A stretch of 64,000 nt of DNA, taken from Pseudomonas brassicacearum. GTDB lineage: Bacteria > Pseudomonadota > Gammaproteobacteria > Pseudomonadales > Pseudomonadaceae. The notes under the pieces were generated by a model. That model was given only the letters and a program-made list of their open reading frames with translations, had not been told where the DNA came from and searched no databases. Every line of letters begins with the position of its first letter. Position 1 is the stretch's first letter. This document shows, piece after piece, positions 1 through 9,240 of the stretch. The stretch is taken from assembly GCF_003732265.1 (NCBI RefSeq), contig NZ_MOBK01000002.1, forward strand, positions 186,001 to 250,000, given 5' to 3'. Both the position numbers and the translations under genes were made by a program.

Positions 1-513
1 CAGCGCACCAGTATTGCAGTGAGTCAGGATTGCCTGGGCATTACCCTGGTGCTTGCGGATCAAGTCCACCCCCAGTTGGGCCATGGTCAGGTTGGCTTCG
101 CGATCACTTTCATGAATGGCCATGGCCTCGGCCTCCAGCGCCGCCAGCGGGTCTGCGTCTTCCTTGAGGCGATCCAGCCGGTCGCGCATGCGACTCAGCG
201 CCCAGAACAGGTTGACCGCGGTTGGACGGGAATCGGCCAGTACCGCGTAATCCTCTTCCCACGCAGCCTGCCAGTCACCGCCCTCGGCAATCCGGGCGCG
301 GGCCGACAGCACCATGGCATACGCCGCGCTGATGCCAATCGCTGGCGCACCGCGCACCACCATCGAACGAATGGCCTCGGCCACACCGGCTGCACTGGTG
401 TAGGCAATCCAGGTTTCTTCGAAGGGCAAAACACGCTGATCCAGCAGGTACAGGGCGCCATCACGCCAATCGATGGCCTTCACTTTCTCCGCAGCCAACA
501 GTCGATCGCGCAT
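1..513 (-). CDS. mtnA: methylthioribose-1-phosphate isomerase, N-terminal part (cut by window edge)
   Basis: MtnA converts 5-methylthioribose-1-phosphate to methylthioribulose-1-phosphate in the cytoplasmic methionine salvage pathway. The visible 171 residues are the N-terminal half of a roughly 350-residue family. They include the conserved RGAPAIG segment followed by an alanine-rich helix, and end near [10 protein letters not shown], just before the catalytic half. The ATG at 511-513 begins [16 protein letters not shown], the usual Pseudomonas MtnA start. The gene runs off the left edge. It is divergent from mtaD across about 108 bases. mtaD acts earlier in methylthioadenosine breakdown, so the pair is functionally consistent. 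Confidence 0.93.
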   Translation of the reverse strand, partial: MRDRLLAAEKVKAIDWRDGALYLLDQRVLPFEETWIAYTSAAGVAEAIRSMVVRGAPAIGISAAYAMVLSARARIAEGGDWQAAWEEDYAVLADSRPTAVNLFWALSRMRDRLDRLKEDADPLAALEAEAMAIHESDREANLTMAQLGVDLIRKHQGNAQAILTHCNTGAL

Positions 514-621
514 CCCACACCCCGCACTCAAGCACAAAAGCCGCCGATTATAGCGATCCCCCCGCGAAGACGCTCGGGTATACTTCGCCATCCTTTACAA
601 AAGCACTGGAACCGACCCTCG

Positions 622-1956
622 ATGCCGAACACTGCCGCTGCGCTCGACCTGTTATTGCTGCCGACCTGGCTGGTACCCGTCGAACCCGCTGGTGTTGTCC
701 TCAAAGAGCATGGCCTGGGTATCCGTGACGGACGCATCGTCTTTATCGGCCCGCGATCGGCTGCGTTGAAGCTTAACGCAACTGAAGTGCGCGAGTTGCC
801 GGGCATGCTGCTCAGCCCCGGCCTGATCAACGCCCACGGTCACGCCGCCATGACCCTGTTTCGTGGCCTGGCCGATGACCTGCCGCTGATGACCTGGCTG
901 GAAAACCACATCTGGCCGGCTGAAGCCAAATGGGTCGATGAAGATTTCGTGCGGGATGGCACAGACCTCGCCATCGCCGAGCAGATCAAAGGTGGCATCA
1001 CCTGTTTCTCTGACATGTATTTCTTCCCGAAGGTTGCCAGCGAGCGCGTGCACAACAGCGGTATACGCGCGCAAATCGCCATTCCGATCCTCGATTTCCC
1101 GATTCCGGGCGCCAGCACGGCGGACGAAGCCATTCGTCAGGGCGTGGAATTGTTTGGCGATCTAAAGCACCACGAGCGCATCAAAATCACTTTCGGCCCC
1201 CATGCGCCTTACACCGTGGGCGATGAAAACCTGGAGAAAATCCGGGTGATCGCCGAAGAGCTGGACGCCTCGATCCACATGCACGTGCATGAAACGGCTT
1301 TCGAAGTGCAGCAATCGGTCGAGCAGCGCGGTGAGCGCCCGCTCGCCCGCCTTGCCCGCCTGGGCTTGCTCGGGCCGCGCTTCCAGGCCGTTCACATGAC
1401 CCAGATCAGCGATGAAGACCTGGTGATGCTGGTAGAAAGCAACACCAACGTGATTCATTGCCCGGAATCCAACCTGAAGCTGGCCAGCGGATTTTGCCCG
1501 GTCGAGCGCTTGTGGCAGGCCGGCGTCAATGTGGCCGTCGGCACCGACGGCGCCGCCAGCAATAACGACCTGGACCTGTTGGGTGAAACCCGCACCGCGG
1601 CGTTGCTGGCCAAGGCTGTCGCCGGCTCCGCCACCGCACTGGATGCGCATCGCGCCTTGCGCATGGCCACGCTCAATGGCGCCCGCGCGCTGGGGATCGA
1701 GGCTGAAACCGGCTCGCTGGAAATCGGCAAAGCGGCAGACATCGTCGCGTTCGACCTGTCCGGCCTTGCGCAGCAACCGGTCTACGACCCGGTTTCGCAA
1801 TTGATCTACGCCACCGGCCGGGACTGCGTGAAACACCTGTGGGTCGCCGGCAAGCAGTTGCTGGATGATCGACGCCTGACCCGCCTGGATGAAGAACAGC
1901 TATGCGCCACCGCCAAGGCCTGGGGCCAGCGCATCAGCGGCCGTACCGAATCGTAA
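622..1956 (+). CDS. mtaD: 5-methylthioadenosine/S-adenosylhomocysteine deaminase (TRZ/ATZ amidohydrolase)
   Basis: A 444-residue metal-dependent hydrolase of the amidohydrolase superfamily. Visible motifs are NAHGHAAM (metal-binding HxH), HMHVHE, the histidine of HMTQ, and the catalytic aspartate in [12 protein letters not shown]. In Pseudomonas this family deaminates methylthioadenosine, feeding methylthioinosine into the salvage route that uses the neighbouring mtnA. The open frame extends far upstream through the mtnA antisense strand. The ATG at 622 ([16 protein letters not shown]) is chosen because it matches family length and lies in the short mtnA-mtaD divergent region. S-adenosylhomocysteine or 5'-deoxyadenosine may also be substrates. 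Confidence 0.9.
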   Translation: MPNTAAALDLLLLPTWLVPVEPAGVVLKEHGLGIRDGRIVFIGPRSAALKLNATEVRELPGMLLSPGLINAHGHAAMTLFRGLADDLPLMTWLENHIWPAEAKWVDEDFVRDGTDLAIAEQIKGGITCFSDMYFFPKVASERVHNSGIRAQIAIPILDFPIPGASTADEAIRQGVELFGDLKHHERIKITFGPHAPYTVGDENLEKIRVIAEELDASIHMHVHETAFEVQQSVEQRGERPLARLARLGLLGPRFQAVHMTQISDEDLVMLVESNTNVIHCPESNLKLASGFCPVERLWQAGVNVAVGTDGAASNNDLDLLGETRTAALLAKAVAGSATALDAHRALRMATLNGARALGIEAETGSLEIGKAADIVAFDLSGLAQQPVYDPVSQLIYATGRDCVKHLWVAGKQLLDDRRLTRLDEEQLCATAKAWGQRISGRTES

Positions 1957-2014
1957 GATCCCCGGACCATAAAACCGGGGCAACAGGATTTTTCAAGTTT
2001 TAGAGGACTGAACC

Positions 2015-2713
2015 ATGAGCAACGTCGACTACGCCGAAATCGCCAAATTCGAAGCCCTGGCCCATCGCTGGTGGGACCGTGAAAGCGAGTTCAAGCCGCT
2101 TCACGACATCAACCCGCTGCGCGTCAACTGGATTGACGAACGGGTCAATCTGGCCGGCAAGAAGGTACTGGACGTCGGCTGCGGCGGCGGGATCCTGAGC
2201 GAAGCCATGGCCCAGCGAGGCGCCACCGTCATGGGCATCGACATGGGTGAAGCGCCGCTCGCGGTCGCGCAACTGCATCAGCTGGAATCGGGCGTGAACG
2301 TCGAGTACCGGCAGATCACCGCCGAAGGCCTCGCCGAAGAAATGCCCGAGCAATTCGACGTCGTCACGTGCCTGGAAATGCTCGAGCACGTACCGGATCC
2401 GTCGTCGGTCATCCGTGCCTGCTTCCGCATGGTCAAGCCCGGCGGCCAGGTGTTCTTCTCCACCATCAACCGCAACCCGAAGGCGTACCTGTTCGCTATC
2501 GTCGGCGCTGAATACATTATGAAGCTGCTGCCACGCGGCACGCACGATTTCAAGAAGTTCATCCGCCCTTCCGAGCTCGGTGCCTGGAGCCGCATGGCCG
2601 GCCTGACCGTCAAGGACATCATCGGCCTGACGTACAACCCGCTGACCAAGCACTACAAACTGGCGGCCGACGTGGACGTCAATTACATGATCCAGACCCT
2701 GCGCGAGGAGTAA
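2015..2713 (+). CDS. ubiG: ubiquinone biosynthesis O-methyltransferase UbiG
   Basis: UbiG is the SAM-dependent bifunctional methyltransferase that carries out the two O-methylation steps of ubiquinone synthesis. The 232-residue protein has the SAM-binding glycine motif [15 protein letters not shown] (about residues 50-65) followed by the acidic strand end GIDMG, and the UbiG signature [20 protein letters not shown] near the N-terminus. The start is ATG 2015 after an AGAGGA ribosome site. The stop lies 4 bases before mupP, so the two genes are almost certainly co-transcribed. Confidence 0.97.
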   Translation: MSNVDYAEIAKFEALAHRWWDRESEFKPLHDINPLRVNWIDERVNLAGKKVLDVGCGGGILSEAMAQRGATVMGIDMGEAPLAVAQLHQLESGVNVEYRQITAEGLAEEMPEQFDVVTCLEMLEHVPDPSSVIRACFRMVKPGGQVFFSTINRNPKAYLFAIVGAEYIMKLLPRGTHDFKKFIRPSELGAWSRMAGLTVKDIIGLTYNPLTKHYKLAADVDVNYMIQTLREE

Positions 2714-2717
2714 GCCG

Positions 2718-3389
2718 ATGCGTATCAGAGCAGTCCTTTTTGACATGGACGGCACGCTGCTCGACACCGCGCCGGACTTTATTGCCATCTGCCAGGCAAT
2801 GCGCGCCGATCGCGGCTTGCCGCCAATGAATGACAAGCACATCCGTGACGAGATTTCCGGCGGCGCCAAGGCGATGGTCGCCGTGACTTTCTCGATGGAC
2901 CCGGAATCCCCAGGCTTTGAAGAGCTGCGACTCGAGTTCCTTGAGCGTTATCTGGCCGGTTGCGCGGTGCATAGCAAGCTCTTCGACGGCATGGGCGAAT
3001 TGCTCGCCGACATCGAGAAGGCCAACCTGATCTGGGGCGTGGTGACCAACAAGCCGCTGCGTTTCGCCGAGCCGATCATGCAGCAACTGGGGCTGGCTGA
3101 GCGTTCCGCGCTGCTGATCTGCCCGGACCACGTGAAGAACAGCAAGCCAGACCCGGAGCCGCTGATTCTGGCGTGCAAGATGCTCGACCTGGACCCGGCC
3201 AGCGTGTTGTTTGTCGGCGACGACCTGCGCGATATCGAATCGGGCCGCGATGCCGGCACCAAAACCGCTGCAGTGACTTACGGCTACATTCACCCCGACG
3301 ACAACCCGCGTCACTGGGGTGCGGACGTGGTGGTGGATCATCCGCTGGAGTTGCGCAAGGTACTCGATAGCGCGCTCTGTAGCTGCTGA
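2718..3389 (+). CDS. mupP: N-acetylmuramic acid 6-phosphate phosphatase MupP (HAD family)
   Basis: A 223-residue HAD-superfamily phosphatase. Motif I is [14 protein letters not shown], motif II VVTNKP, the motif III lysine lies in NSKPDPEPL, and motif IV is [12 protein letters not shown]. In Pseudomonas the HAD phosphatase directly downstream of ubiG is MupP, which dephosphorylates MurNAc-6-phosphate in the peptidoglycan recycling bypass that confers intrinsic fosfomycin tolerance. The assignment rests on family motifs plus this conserved position. A phosphoglycolate phosphatase (Gph) is the main alternative, since the sequence families are close. Confidence 0.85.
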   Translation: MRIRAVLFDMDGTLLDTAPDFIAICQAMRADRGLPPMNDKHIRDEISGGAKAMVAVTFSMDPESPGFEELRLEFLERYLAGCAVHSKLFDGMGELLADIEKANLIWGVVTNKPLRFAEPIMQQLGLAERSALLICPDHVKNSKPDPEPLILACKMLDLDPASVLFVGDDLRDIESGRDAGTKTAAVTYGYIHPDDNPRHWGADVVVDHPLELRKVLDSALCSC

Positions 3390-3411
3390 GCTGAACACCG
3401 CAGGTTGCTTT

Positions 3412-3531
3412 TGTGGCGAGGGGGCTAGCCCCCGTTAGAGTGCGAAGCGCTCCCCTGCATTTTCCAGCGACACCGCATTTGCCGGTTTGCGACTGCTTCG
3501 CAGCCGAACGGGGGCAAGCCCCCTCGCCACA
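3412..3531. repeat. paired REP element (gtggcgaggggg family) between mupP and yciK
   Basis: Two inverted arms, tgtggcgagggggctagccc at the left end and its near complement (gggggcaagccccctcgccac) at the right end, flank about 75 bases. This is a REPIN-like unit of a family different from most others in the window. It sits 22 bases after the mupP stop and about 55 bases before the yciK start. A single arm of the same family recurs at 19627-19642. Confidence 0.8.
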
Positions 3532-3586
3532 GGCTCCCCCTACAAGGGATAGCGTTTGACCTGAAGAATTTTTGTTGAGGTTTCTT

Positions 3587-4327
3587 ATGTTTGATTATTG
3601 CGCTCGCCCCGAATTGCTCAAGGACCGGGTCATTCTGGTCACCGGTGCCGGCCGCGGCATCGGCGCGGCGGCTGCGAAAACCTACGCAGCCCATGGCGCC
3701 ACCGTGTTGCTGCTGGGCAAGACCGAAGCCAACCTGACTCAGGTGTATGACGAAATCGAAGCAGCCGGGCATCCTCAGCCGGCGGTGATTCCGTTCAACC
3801 TGGAGACCGCCCTGCCCCACCAGTACGACGAACTGGCGGCAATGATCGAGACCGAGTTCGGCCACCTCGACGGCTTGCTGCACAACGCCTCGATCATCGG
3901 TCCGCGCACGCCGATCGAACAGCTGTCCGGCGAAAACTTCATGCGTGTCATGCAAGTCAACGTCAACGCCATGTTCATGCTCACCAGCACCCTGCTGCCC
4001 TTGCTCAAGTTGTCGCAAGACGCCTCGGTGGTGTTTACCTCCAGCAGCGTCGGCCGCAAGGGCCGCGCGTACTGGGGCGCCTACGGCGTTTCCAAGTTTG
4101 CCACCGAGGGCCTGATGCAAACCCTGGCCGACGAAGTGGACACCGTGGCTCCGGTCCGCTCCAACAGCATCAACCCGGGCGCCACGCGCACCAGCATGCG
4201 GGCCCAGGCTTACCCCGGGGAAAACCCGCTCAACAACCCGACCCCGGAGGAGATTATGCCGGTCTACCTCTACCTGATGGGGCCGGACAGCACTGGCATC
4301 AATGGCCAGGCGTTCAACGCCCAGTAA
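3587..4327 (+). CDS. YciK-family short-chain oxidoreductase
   Basis: A 246-residue SDR with the nucleotide-binding motif VTGAGRGIGAAAAKTYAAHG near the N-terminus, the LHNAS structural motif, and the catalytic Tyr and Lys in YGVSKFATEG. The N-terminal MFDYCARPELLKDRVILVTG is typical of YciK proteins. The ATG at 3587 is preferred to an in-frame TTG 15 bases upstream. The physiological substrate of YciK is not known. The gene belongs to the conserved ubiG-mupP-yciK block but is separated from mupP by a REP pair and may have its own promoter. Confidence 0.9.
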   Translation: MFDYCARPELLKDRVILVTGAGRGIGAAAAKTYAAHGATVLLLGKTEANLTQVYDEIEAAGHPQPAVIPFNLETALPHQYDELAAMIETEFGHLDGLLHNASIIGPRTPIEQLSGENFMRVMQVNVNAMFMLTSTLLPLLKLSQDASVVFTSSSVGRKGRAYWGAYGVSKFATEGLMQTLADEVDTVAPVRSNSINPGATRTSMRAQAYPGENPLNNPTPEEIMPVYLYLMGPDSTGINGQAFNAQ

Positions 4328-4344
4328 CACCGTGCGTCGCTTTT

Positions 4345-4372
4345 GTGCCGTGCCGATTTTCCGGCGCGGCAC
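4345..4372. other. strong intergenic hairpin after yciK
   Basis: The sequence gtgccgtgccg, a 6-base loop and cggcgcggcac can form an 11-bp stem with one G-T wobble, 17 bases after the yciK stop. There is no clear T-run on the + strand, so it is only a possible terminator or mRNA 3' stabiliser. The rest of 4373-4697 is AT-rich and looks like the promoter region of the following cyclase gene; I see no other gene in it. Confidence 0.4.
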
Positions 4373-4697
4373 TCAAAGTGAGTCGTAACTACCCCCCTCC
4401 CAGTCAAACAACCGACACCCCCTTTCGTTAAAAAAACGCAAAGTAAAACGCATCTATATGATTTTTATGGTTTTTTATTCGAATGAACTGAATGGCACGA
4501 CTTTAGCTCTAAATTTGCTCAGACACGCAGTGTGAAGCAGACGGGCAGACGCTGGAGTCGATAGGTTACTAATCTTCGACAAAGCGGACTAAACTTGCGC
4601 CAACTGTCCCACGGGACTGATGGACCAGTATGACGCGCAGCCCAAAGCCGCTCTCACCCAGCCTGTAAGACAGCTTTACCGCTTAGGGGCACGCCAT

Positions 4698-5624
4698 ATG
4701 AAATCACCTTCCCAGACCAACGCAGTTGACTTCGATAGCGCCAAATTGCAACGCCTGGGATTTGGTCAGCAACCTCCTCTTCTGGAACGGCCCGTCAGCC
4801 TTGCGCAATTGCGCCAGCAACTGGGTCAGCAGTTGCAAACCAGCCTCGAGCCACAACGCATTCTCGGTCTTTTCTTCCGCGAAGTTCAGCGCCTGGTGCC
4901 ACTGGATGCCTTGAACTATCGGCATCAGGCCAGCGACCTGCGCCTGGAGTTCGGTCAACGCGGCCATCACTCGGTCAGCTACAGCCTCAGCCATGAAGGC
5001 GAGCAACTGGGCGAACTGGTCTTTCGCCGCAATCAGCGATTCAGCGAGCTCGATCAAGGCAATCTGGAGTCGTTGTTGTCTGCACTGCTGTTCCCGATGC
5101 GCAACGCCCTGCTTTACCGGGCGGCCACGCAAAGCGCATTGCGCGACCCATTGACCGATACCGGCAACCGCATCGCGATGGATCAGACCCTGGAACGCGA
5201 AATCGAGATGTCGCGACGCCACTTGATGCCTTTGTCACTGCTGATGCTGGACATCGACCACTTCAAAAACGTCAACGACAGTTATGGCCACAATGCCGGC
5301 GATGACGTGCTCAAGGCAGTCGCCACCGCGATCAAGAACCAGTTGCGCAATGTCGACATGGTGTTCCGGTTTGGCGGCGAAGAGTTTCTGATCCTGCTGT
5401 CCAACACCACTCGCGAAGCGGCGGCCATGGTCGGCGAACGACTGCGGGCGGCGGCTCAGGCCGAGGATTATCGGGCGGATGGCAATGCGGTTGAGCTGAC
5501 GGTCAGCCTTGGCTGTTCAACCCTGCTGCCGGGTGAGTCTGCCGAGAGCCTGTTGCGACGAGCAGACAGCGCGTTATACGTCGCCAAGCGCGAGGGGCGA
5601 AACCGGTTGACGATGGCAGGTTGA
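4698..5624 (+). CDS. GGDEF-domain diguanylate cyclase
   Basis: A 308-residue cytoplasmic protein with a C-terminal GGDEF domain (about residues 140-305) bearing an intact GGEEF signature, so it probably makes c-di-GMP from two GTP. The metal/substrate motif LMLDIDHFKNVNDSYGHNAGD and the C-terminal RADSALYVAKREGRNR are present. The N-terminal 130 residues have no recognised membrane segment and may be a degenerate GAF-like sensor. I see no RxxD inhibitory site immediately before the signature. The start is uncertain: ATG 4698 (MKSPSQTN) follows AGGGGC, while ATG 4620 would add 26 residues. Confidence 0.88.
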   Translation: MKSPSQTNAVDFDSAKLQRLGFGQQPPLLERPVSLAQLRQQLGQQLQTSLEPQRILGLFFREVQRLVPLDALNYRHQASDLRLEFGQRGHHSVSYSLSHEGEQLGELVFRRNQRFSELDQGNLESLLSALLFPMRNALLYRAATQSALRDPLTDTGNRIAMDQTLEREIEMSRRHLMPLSLLMLDIDHFKNVNDSYGHNAGDDVLKAVATAIKNQLRNVDMVFRFGGEEFLILLSNTTREAAAMVGERLRAAAQAEDYRADGNAVELTVSLGCSTLLPGESAESLLRRADSALYVAKREGRNRLTMAG

Positions 5625-5648
5625 GTTTTCGCAACACCGCATAACCAA

Positions 5649-5738
5649 TGTGGGAGCGGGCTTGCTCGCGAAAGCGGTGTATCAGTCGAAATTTTTATCG
5701 CCTGACACACCGCTTTCGCGAGCAAGCCCGCTCCCACA
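5649..5738. repeat. REPIN (paired inverted REP), gtgggagcggg family
   Basis: Left arm tgtgggagcgggcttgctcg is followed by cgaaagcggtgt, a short spacer, then the complementary right arm ending cgctcccaca. It lies between the convergent ends of the cyclase gene and the TenA-like gene. Confidence 0.9.
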
Positions 5739-5760
5739 TTTGGTTTGTGTTGCCTATGGA

Positions 5761-6555
5761 TCAGCTTTCCGCCAGCACCATGCGCTCACGCGCCACCGGT
5801 GCTTTTTCCGAATGCTCCAGCTGCATGCAGCGCTCCAGAAACAGGTGCATGTAGTCGTAGCTCTTGCAGACCGCCTGACGCAGTTCCACTTGCAATGACT
5901 TGCTCGGGTTCATACCCGCCAGGGTGCAGATGATTTCCAGCGCCTCCCACGGATGGGCGTCGTCGTACTGGGCGTGCATCTTCAACCACTTCATGGCCCG
6001 TTTGCGATCTTCTTCCGGGAACGCCGCGGCGTAGACGCCACTGGAGCAAACCAGTGCCGACCACTCGCCGGTCGCGCCCTCGATGGCGTAGTTGGTCGCC
6101 GCGATGGCGACGATCAACGAATCCGCCGAACTGGTATGCCAGCACCAATGGCTCAGGGCGTGAAGTTCAGGAGCCACCTGCTGCTCCTGCAAATCTTCAA
6201 GGCTGACGCCATGCGCCCGACTCCAGTTCACCCAGTAATCAGCATGGTTCAATTCCACGCGAATATTGCGCATCAGCCAGCGACGCGCCATGTCTTCGCC
6301 AGGATGGCGGGCAAAGCGGGTCTTGGTCAGGTTTTGTGCCATGTATAACGCGAACTGTTCAACGACCGGCCAGCCACCAATAAGGTACTGACGCATGGTT
6401 TTTGCGCTGAGTTTGTTATCTCGCATGCGCTGATACAGTTCGTGTTCGACAACCCGGCGCTTACTCTCGCTGCAATCCTTGATGAGCTGTTGAGCCCAGG
6501 CGGGATAACTTGCAGCTTCCATGAGTGGTCCGGTTCGGTTGAATGTGTCGATCAC
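5761..6555 (-). CDS. TenA/PqqC-fold (haem-oxygenase-like) protein
   Basis: A 264-residue all-helical protein of the TenA/iron-containing redox enzyme superfamily. Conserved Glu/His positions that could bind metal or cofactor include VEHELYQ, RVELNHADYW, SHWCWH, YAIEGATGEW and QYDDAHPWEALE. Classical TenA proteins hydrolyse aminopyrimidines in thiamine salvage, while relatives are diiron oxidases. No thiamine gene is nearby, so the substrate is unknown. The start is the GTG at 6553-6555, seven bases after a strong AAAGGAG site; an upstream in-frame start would leave that site inside the gene. It lies 45 bases downstream of the GGDEF-EAL gene on the same strand, so the two may be co-transcribed. 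Confidence 0.8.
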   Translation of the reverse strand: MIDTFNRTGPLMEAASYPAWAQQLIKDCSESKRRVVEHELYQRMRDNKLSAKTMRQYLIGGWPVVEQFALYMAQNLTKTRFARHPGEDMARRWLMRNIRVELNHADYWVNWSRAHGVSLEDLQEQQVAPELHALSHWCWHTSSADSLIVAIAATNYAIEGATGEWSALVCSSGVYAAAFPEEDRKRAMKWLKMHAQYDDAHPWEALEIICTLAGMNPSKSLQVELRQAVCKSYDYMHLFLERCMQLEHSEKAPVARERMVLAES

Positions 6556-6600
6556 TGTCGGGCTCCTTTTGATTGTGATTGTTCGGATCAGCAAGAGATT

Positions 6601-9060
6601 TCAACGGAACGTGCCAGGGGCCTTGAACAACAAAGGCTGGGGCCTGGCAGGACGACTTTGCAAACTATCGCAGGTAAACAGATGCGGGCGTTCAATCACA
6701 TACCCTTGAGCGAAATCGACCCCGATTTCGAGCAATGCCTGCTCGATCTGGGGTGACTCTACAAACTCGGCAATCGTGCGCTTACCCATGACATGGCCGA
6801 TGTGGTTGATCACTTCGACCATGGCGCGGTTAATCGGGTCGTCCAGCATGTCCTTTACGAAACTCCCGTCGATCTTCAAGAAGTCTACAGGCAAATGTTT
6901 CAAGTAAGCGAATGAGGACATTCCGGCACAAAAGTCATCTAACGAGAAGTGACAACCTAAACCTTTGAGCTCATTGATAAATCTGATTGCACTGCCCAAA
7001 TTGGAAATTGCACTGGTTTCAGTGATTTCAAAACAAATCATTTCAGGCGGAATTGAATAGTTAACAAACTGTTCACGCAGGAAGTCCAGAAACGCCTCAT
7101 CTCCGATAGTAGTGCCTGACAGATTAATCGCACACATGGCCAGCGGCCCCTTGCGCTTTTCCGCCATGCATTGGGCAATGATCTTGAAGACGTTCTCCAC
7201 CACCCAACGATCGAGTGCCGTCATCAGCCCATAACGCTCCGCCGCCGGGATGAAACTGTCCGGCAGGATCATGCGGCCGGCTTCGTCATGCAGACGCAAC
7301 AGAATTTCGATATGCCCGCCCCCGCGCTCGGTATGCCCTAGCGGTGCGATTTCCTGGGAGTACAGGCAAAAGCGATCCTCCTCCAGCGCCATGTGCAGAC
7401 GCTGGACCCAAGCCATCTCGCCAAAGCGCAGTGACAGTTCCGAGTCATCGGCGTGATAGACCTGAACCCGGTTGCGCCCTTTTTCCTTGGCCATGTAGCA
7501 CGCCATATCAGCGGCACGCAGCGAGGCCTCAAGGGAGGTTGGCGTTTGCGCAAGATGAACCAGCCCGATGCTCACCGTCGTCACGAAGGGCCGGCCTTTC
7601 CAGACAAAGTGCAGGTTCTGGACGGTCTGGCGCAGGCTCTCGGCAATCTTGTCAGCCGCTTCCGGCGCGCAGTTTTCCAACAAAATGCCGAACTCGTCGC
7701 CGCCCAGACGCGCCAAGGTGTCGCCTTCGCGCAAGCCCGATTGCAACAGCGCGCAGATATGCCGCAGCAACTCGTCGCCCGCCGCATGGCCGCAGGTGTC
7801 GTTGACCAGTTTGAATTGATCCAGATCGAGAAACATCAGGGCATGACGCCCGGAATGCCGCGTCAGGTTGTGCAGTGCCTGCTCCAGCCGAAACTCGAAC
7901 TCTCGGCGGTTGGCCAGCCCGGTCAAGGCGTCATGAGTCGCCTGCCAGGACAGATTGGCAATGTATTGGCGCTCTTGAGTCATGTCATGCAACACCAGCA
8001 CGGTGCCGCTGACCTTGCCCGCATTGCGAATCGGCGAGCCAACCAGCGTCACCGACACCGTGCTGCCATCCAGACGCTGAATCAGCTTTGAATGTTCGCT
8101 GCCCCCGCTCAGCTGACCGCTCAAGATATGTTCGATCAACGTGAAACCATCAGCCTGAGCGTTTTCATCCAGCAAATTGAACAGTGCAGCCAAAGGCAAA
8201 CCCGTCGCCTGATCGGCTTTCCAGTGGGTCAGCGCCTCCGCGGCGGGATTCATGTAGGCGATAGCGCCTTCGACATCCGTGGTGATGACCCCGTCGCCAA
8301 TGGATTGCAGGGTGATCTGCGCCCGGTCTTTCTCCAGTTGCAGCGCCTCGGCGAACTCATGGCGCTGCCTGAGCAACTTGTGCGTACGTAGCAACGCCAG
8401 CGCGATCAGGCCCAGCGCCGTGGCGAGGTTGGTCACCAGCAGCAACCGGAGAATCAGGCGCGAGCCCTCGCCCAACGCATCGCTGAACGCTTTGGCCGCG
8501 GGCGTTACTGCATCGTTGATGGTGAATATCCGATCCTTCCAGCGCCAGATATCAGCGGTGGTCGCCTGACCTTCGGTAATGCGCCGGTGCATCTCTTGCG
8601 CAACTTCATTGAGTTGCAGCAGGTACGCGTCGCCCACCGTCCAGCGGTCGATGGCTTTTTCGAGGTAGGTGAAATGACGGAAATTGAGGTAGAGCCAGAT
8701 CAGGCTGGAAACGTCGTCGGGGTGATTGCCCCCTTTGAGGATCGCCACTCGCGCGGCCTCGATATCCGGCGGCTGGAGATCCAGCGCCACACGCAATTCG
8801 TGGCCACCCTGAGGGACGGCAATGGCGTTCTGGTATTTGAGGAAAATCGCCTCGTCGCGATTGTCCGCGTAGAGGTTGAGGTAATAGATGGCGTCCTTTT
8901 GACCCTTTGACCAAAGGCTTTCACCGGCAACATAGCCGCGAACCGCCGACAAAACGTAAAGGCTGACGCCACCCAACAGGGCCTGAAACAGCACGACGGC
9001 AATAAATGGCCAGACGATGCCCAACAGCCGTGGCGTTCCGAGAGTCCGGATTTGATTCAT
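6601..9060 (-). CDS. membrane PAS-GGDEF-EAL c-di-GMP protein
   Basis: An 819-residue protein. A TM helix at about residues 12-34 and another at about 205-224 bracket a periplasmic sensor region rich in helix. A PAS domain follows (about 240-370, ending VLVLHDMTQERQYI), then a GGDEF domain with an intact LGGDEFG, and an EAL domain. EAL-domain catalytic positions appear retained: ExLxR as EILLR, Asn in INLSG, EITETS, the DDF aspartates, Lys in FLKIDGSF, Glu in IAEFVES and the FAQGY glutamine. It could therefore synthesise or degrade c-di-GMP. ATG 9060 follows AGGGACC. The signal sensed cannot be read from the sequence. Confidence 0.9.
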   Translation of the reverse strand: MNQIRTLGTPRLLGIVWPFIAVVLFQALLGGVSLYVLSAVRGYVAGESLWSKGQKDAIYYLNLYADNRDEAIFLKYQNAIAVPQGGHELRVALDLQPPDIEAARVAILKGGNHPDDVSSLIWLYLNFRHFTYLEKAIDRWTVGDAYLLQLNEVAQEMHRRITEGQATTADIWRWKDRIFTINDAVTPAAKAFSDALGEGSRLILRLLLVTNLATALGLIALALLRTHKLLRQRHEFAEALQLEKDRAQITLQSIGDGVITTDVEGAIAYMNPAAEALTHWKADQATGLPLAALFNLLDENAQADGFTLIEHILSGQLSGGSEHSKLIQRLDGSTVSVTLVGSPIRNAGKVSGTVLVLHDMTQERQYIANLSWQATHDALTGLANRREFEFRLEQALHNLTRHSGRHALMFLDLDQFKLVNDTCGHAAGDELLRHICALLQSGLREGDTLARLGGDEFGILLENCAPEAADKIAESLRQTVQNLHFVWKGRPFVTTVSIGLVHLAQTPTSLEASLRAADMACYMAKEKGRNRVQVYHADDSELSLRFGEMAWVQRLHMALEEDRFCLYSQEIAPLGHTERGGGHIEILLRLHDEAGRMILPDSFIPAAERYGLMTALDRWVVENVFKIIAQCMAEKRKGPLAMCAINLSGTTIGDEAFLDFLREQFVNYSIPPEMICFEITETSAISNLGSAIRFINELKGLGCHFSLDDFCAGMSSFAYLKHLPVDFLKIDGSFVKDMLDDPINRAMVEVINHIGHVMGKRTIAEFVESPQIEQALLEIGVDFAQGYVIERPHLFTCDSLQSRPARPQPLLFKAPGTFR

Positions 9061-9240
9061 GAGGTCCCTTGTTTTAGCACTGCCAGATCATCATCCCAAC
9101 GTGATCGCTATAGCTAGACTAGGGTGCGTTCTCGATCCCGGCAAGCGAGAAGCCTGCCAGGACGGACAAGTCCTTGATTAATCGCCAAGATGTTCCCGGC
9201 GACGCATGAAGCGCAATAGAAAAGGGACTGCACATCGACG

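Noticed and set aside
19..621. Upstream extension of the mtaD frame to position 19
   Set aside because: It runs antisense through mtnA and would add 201 residues absent from the family; the ATG at 622 fits.
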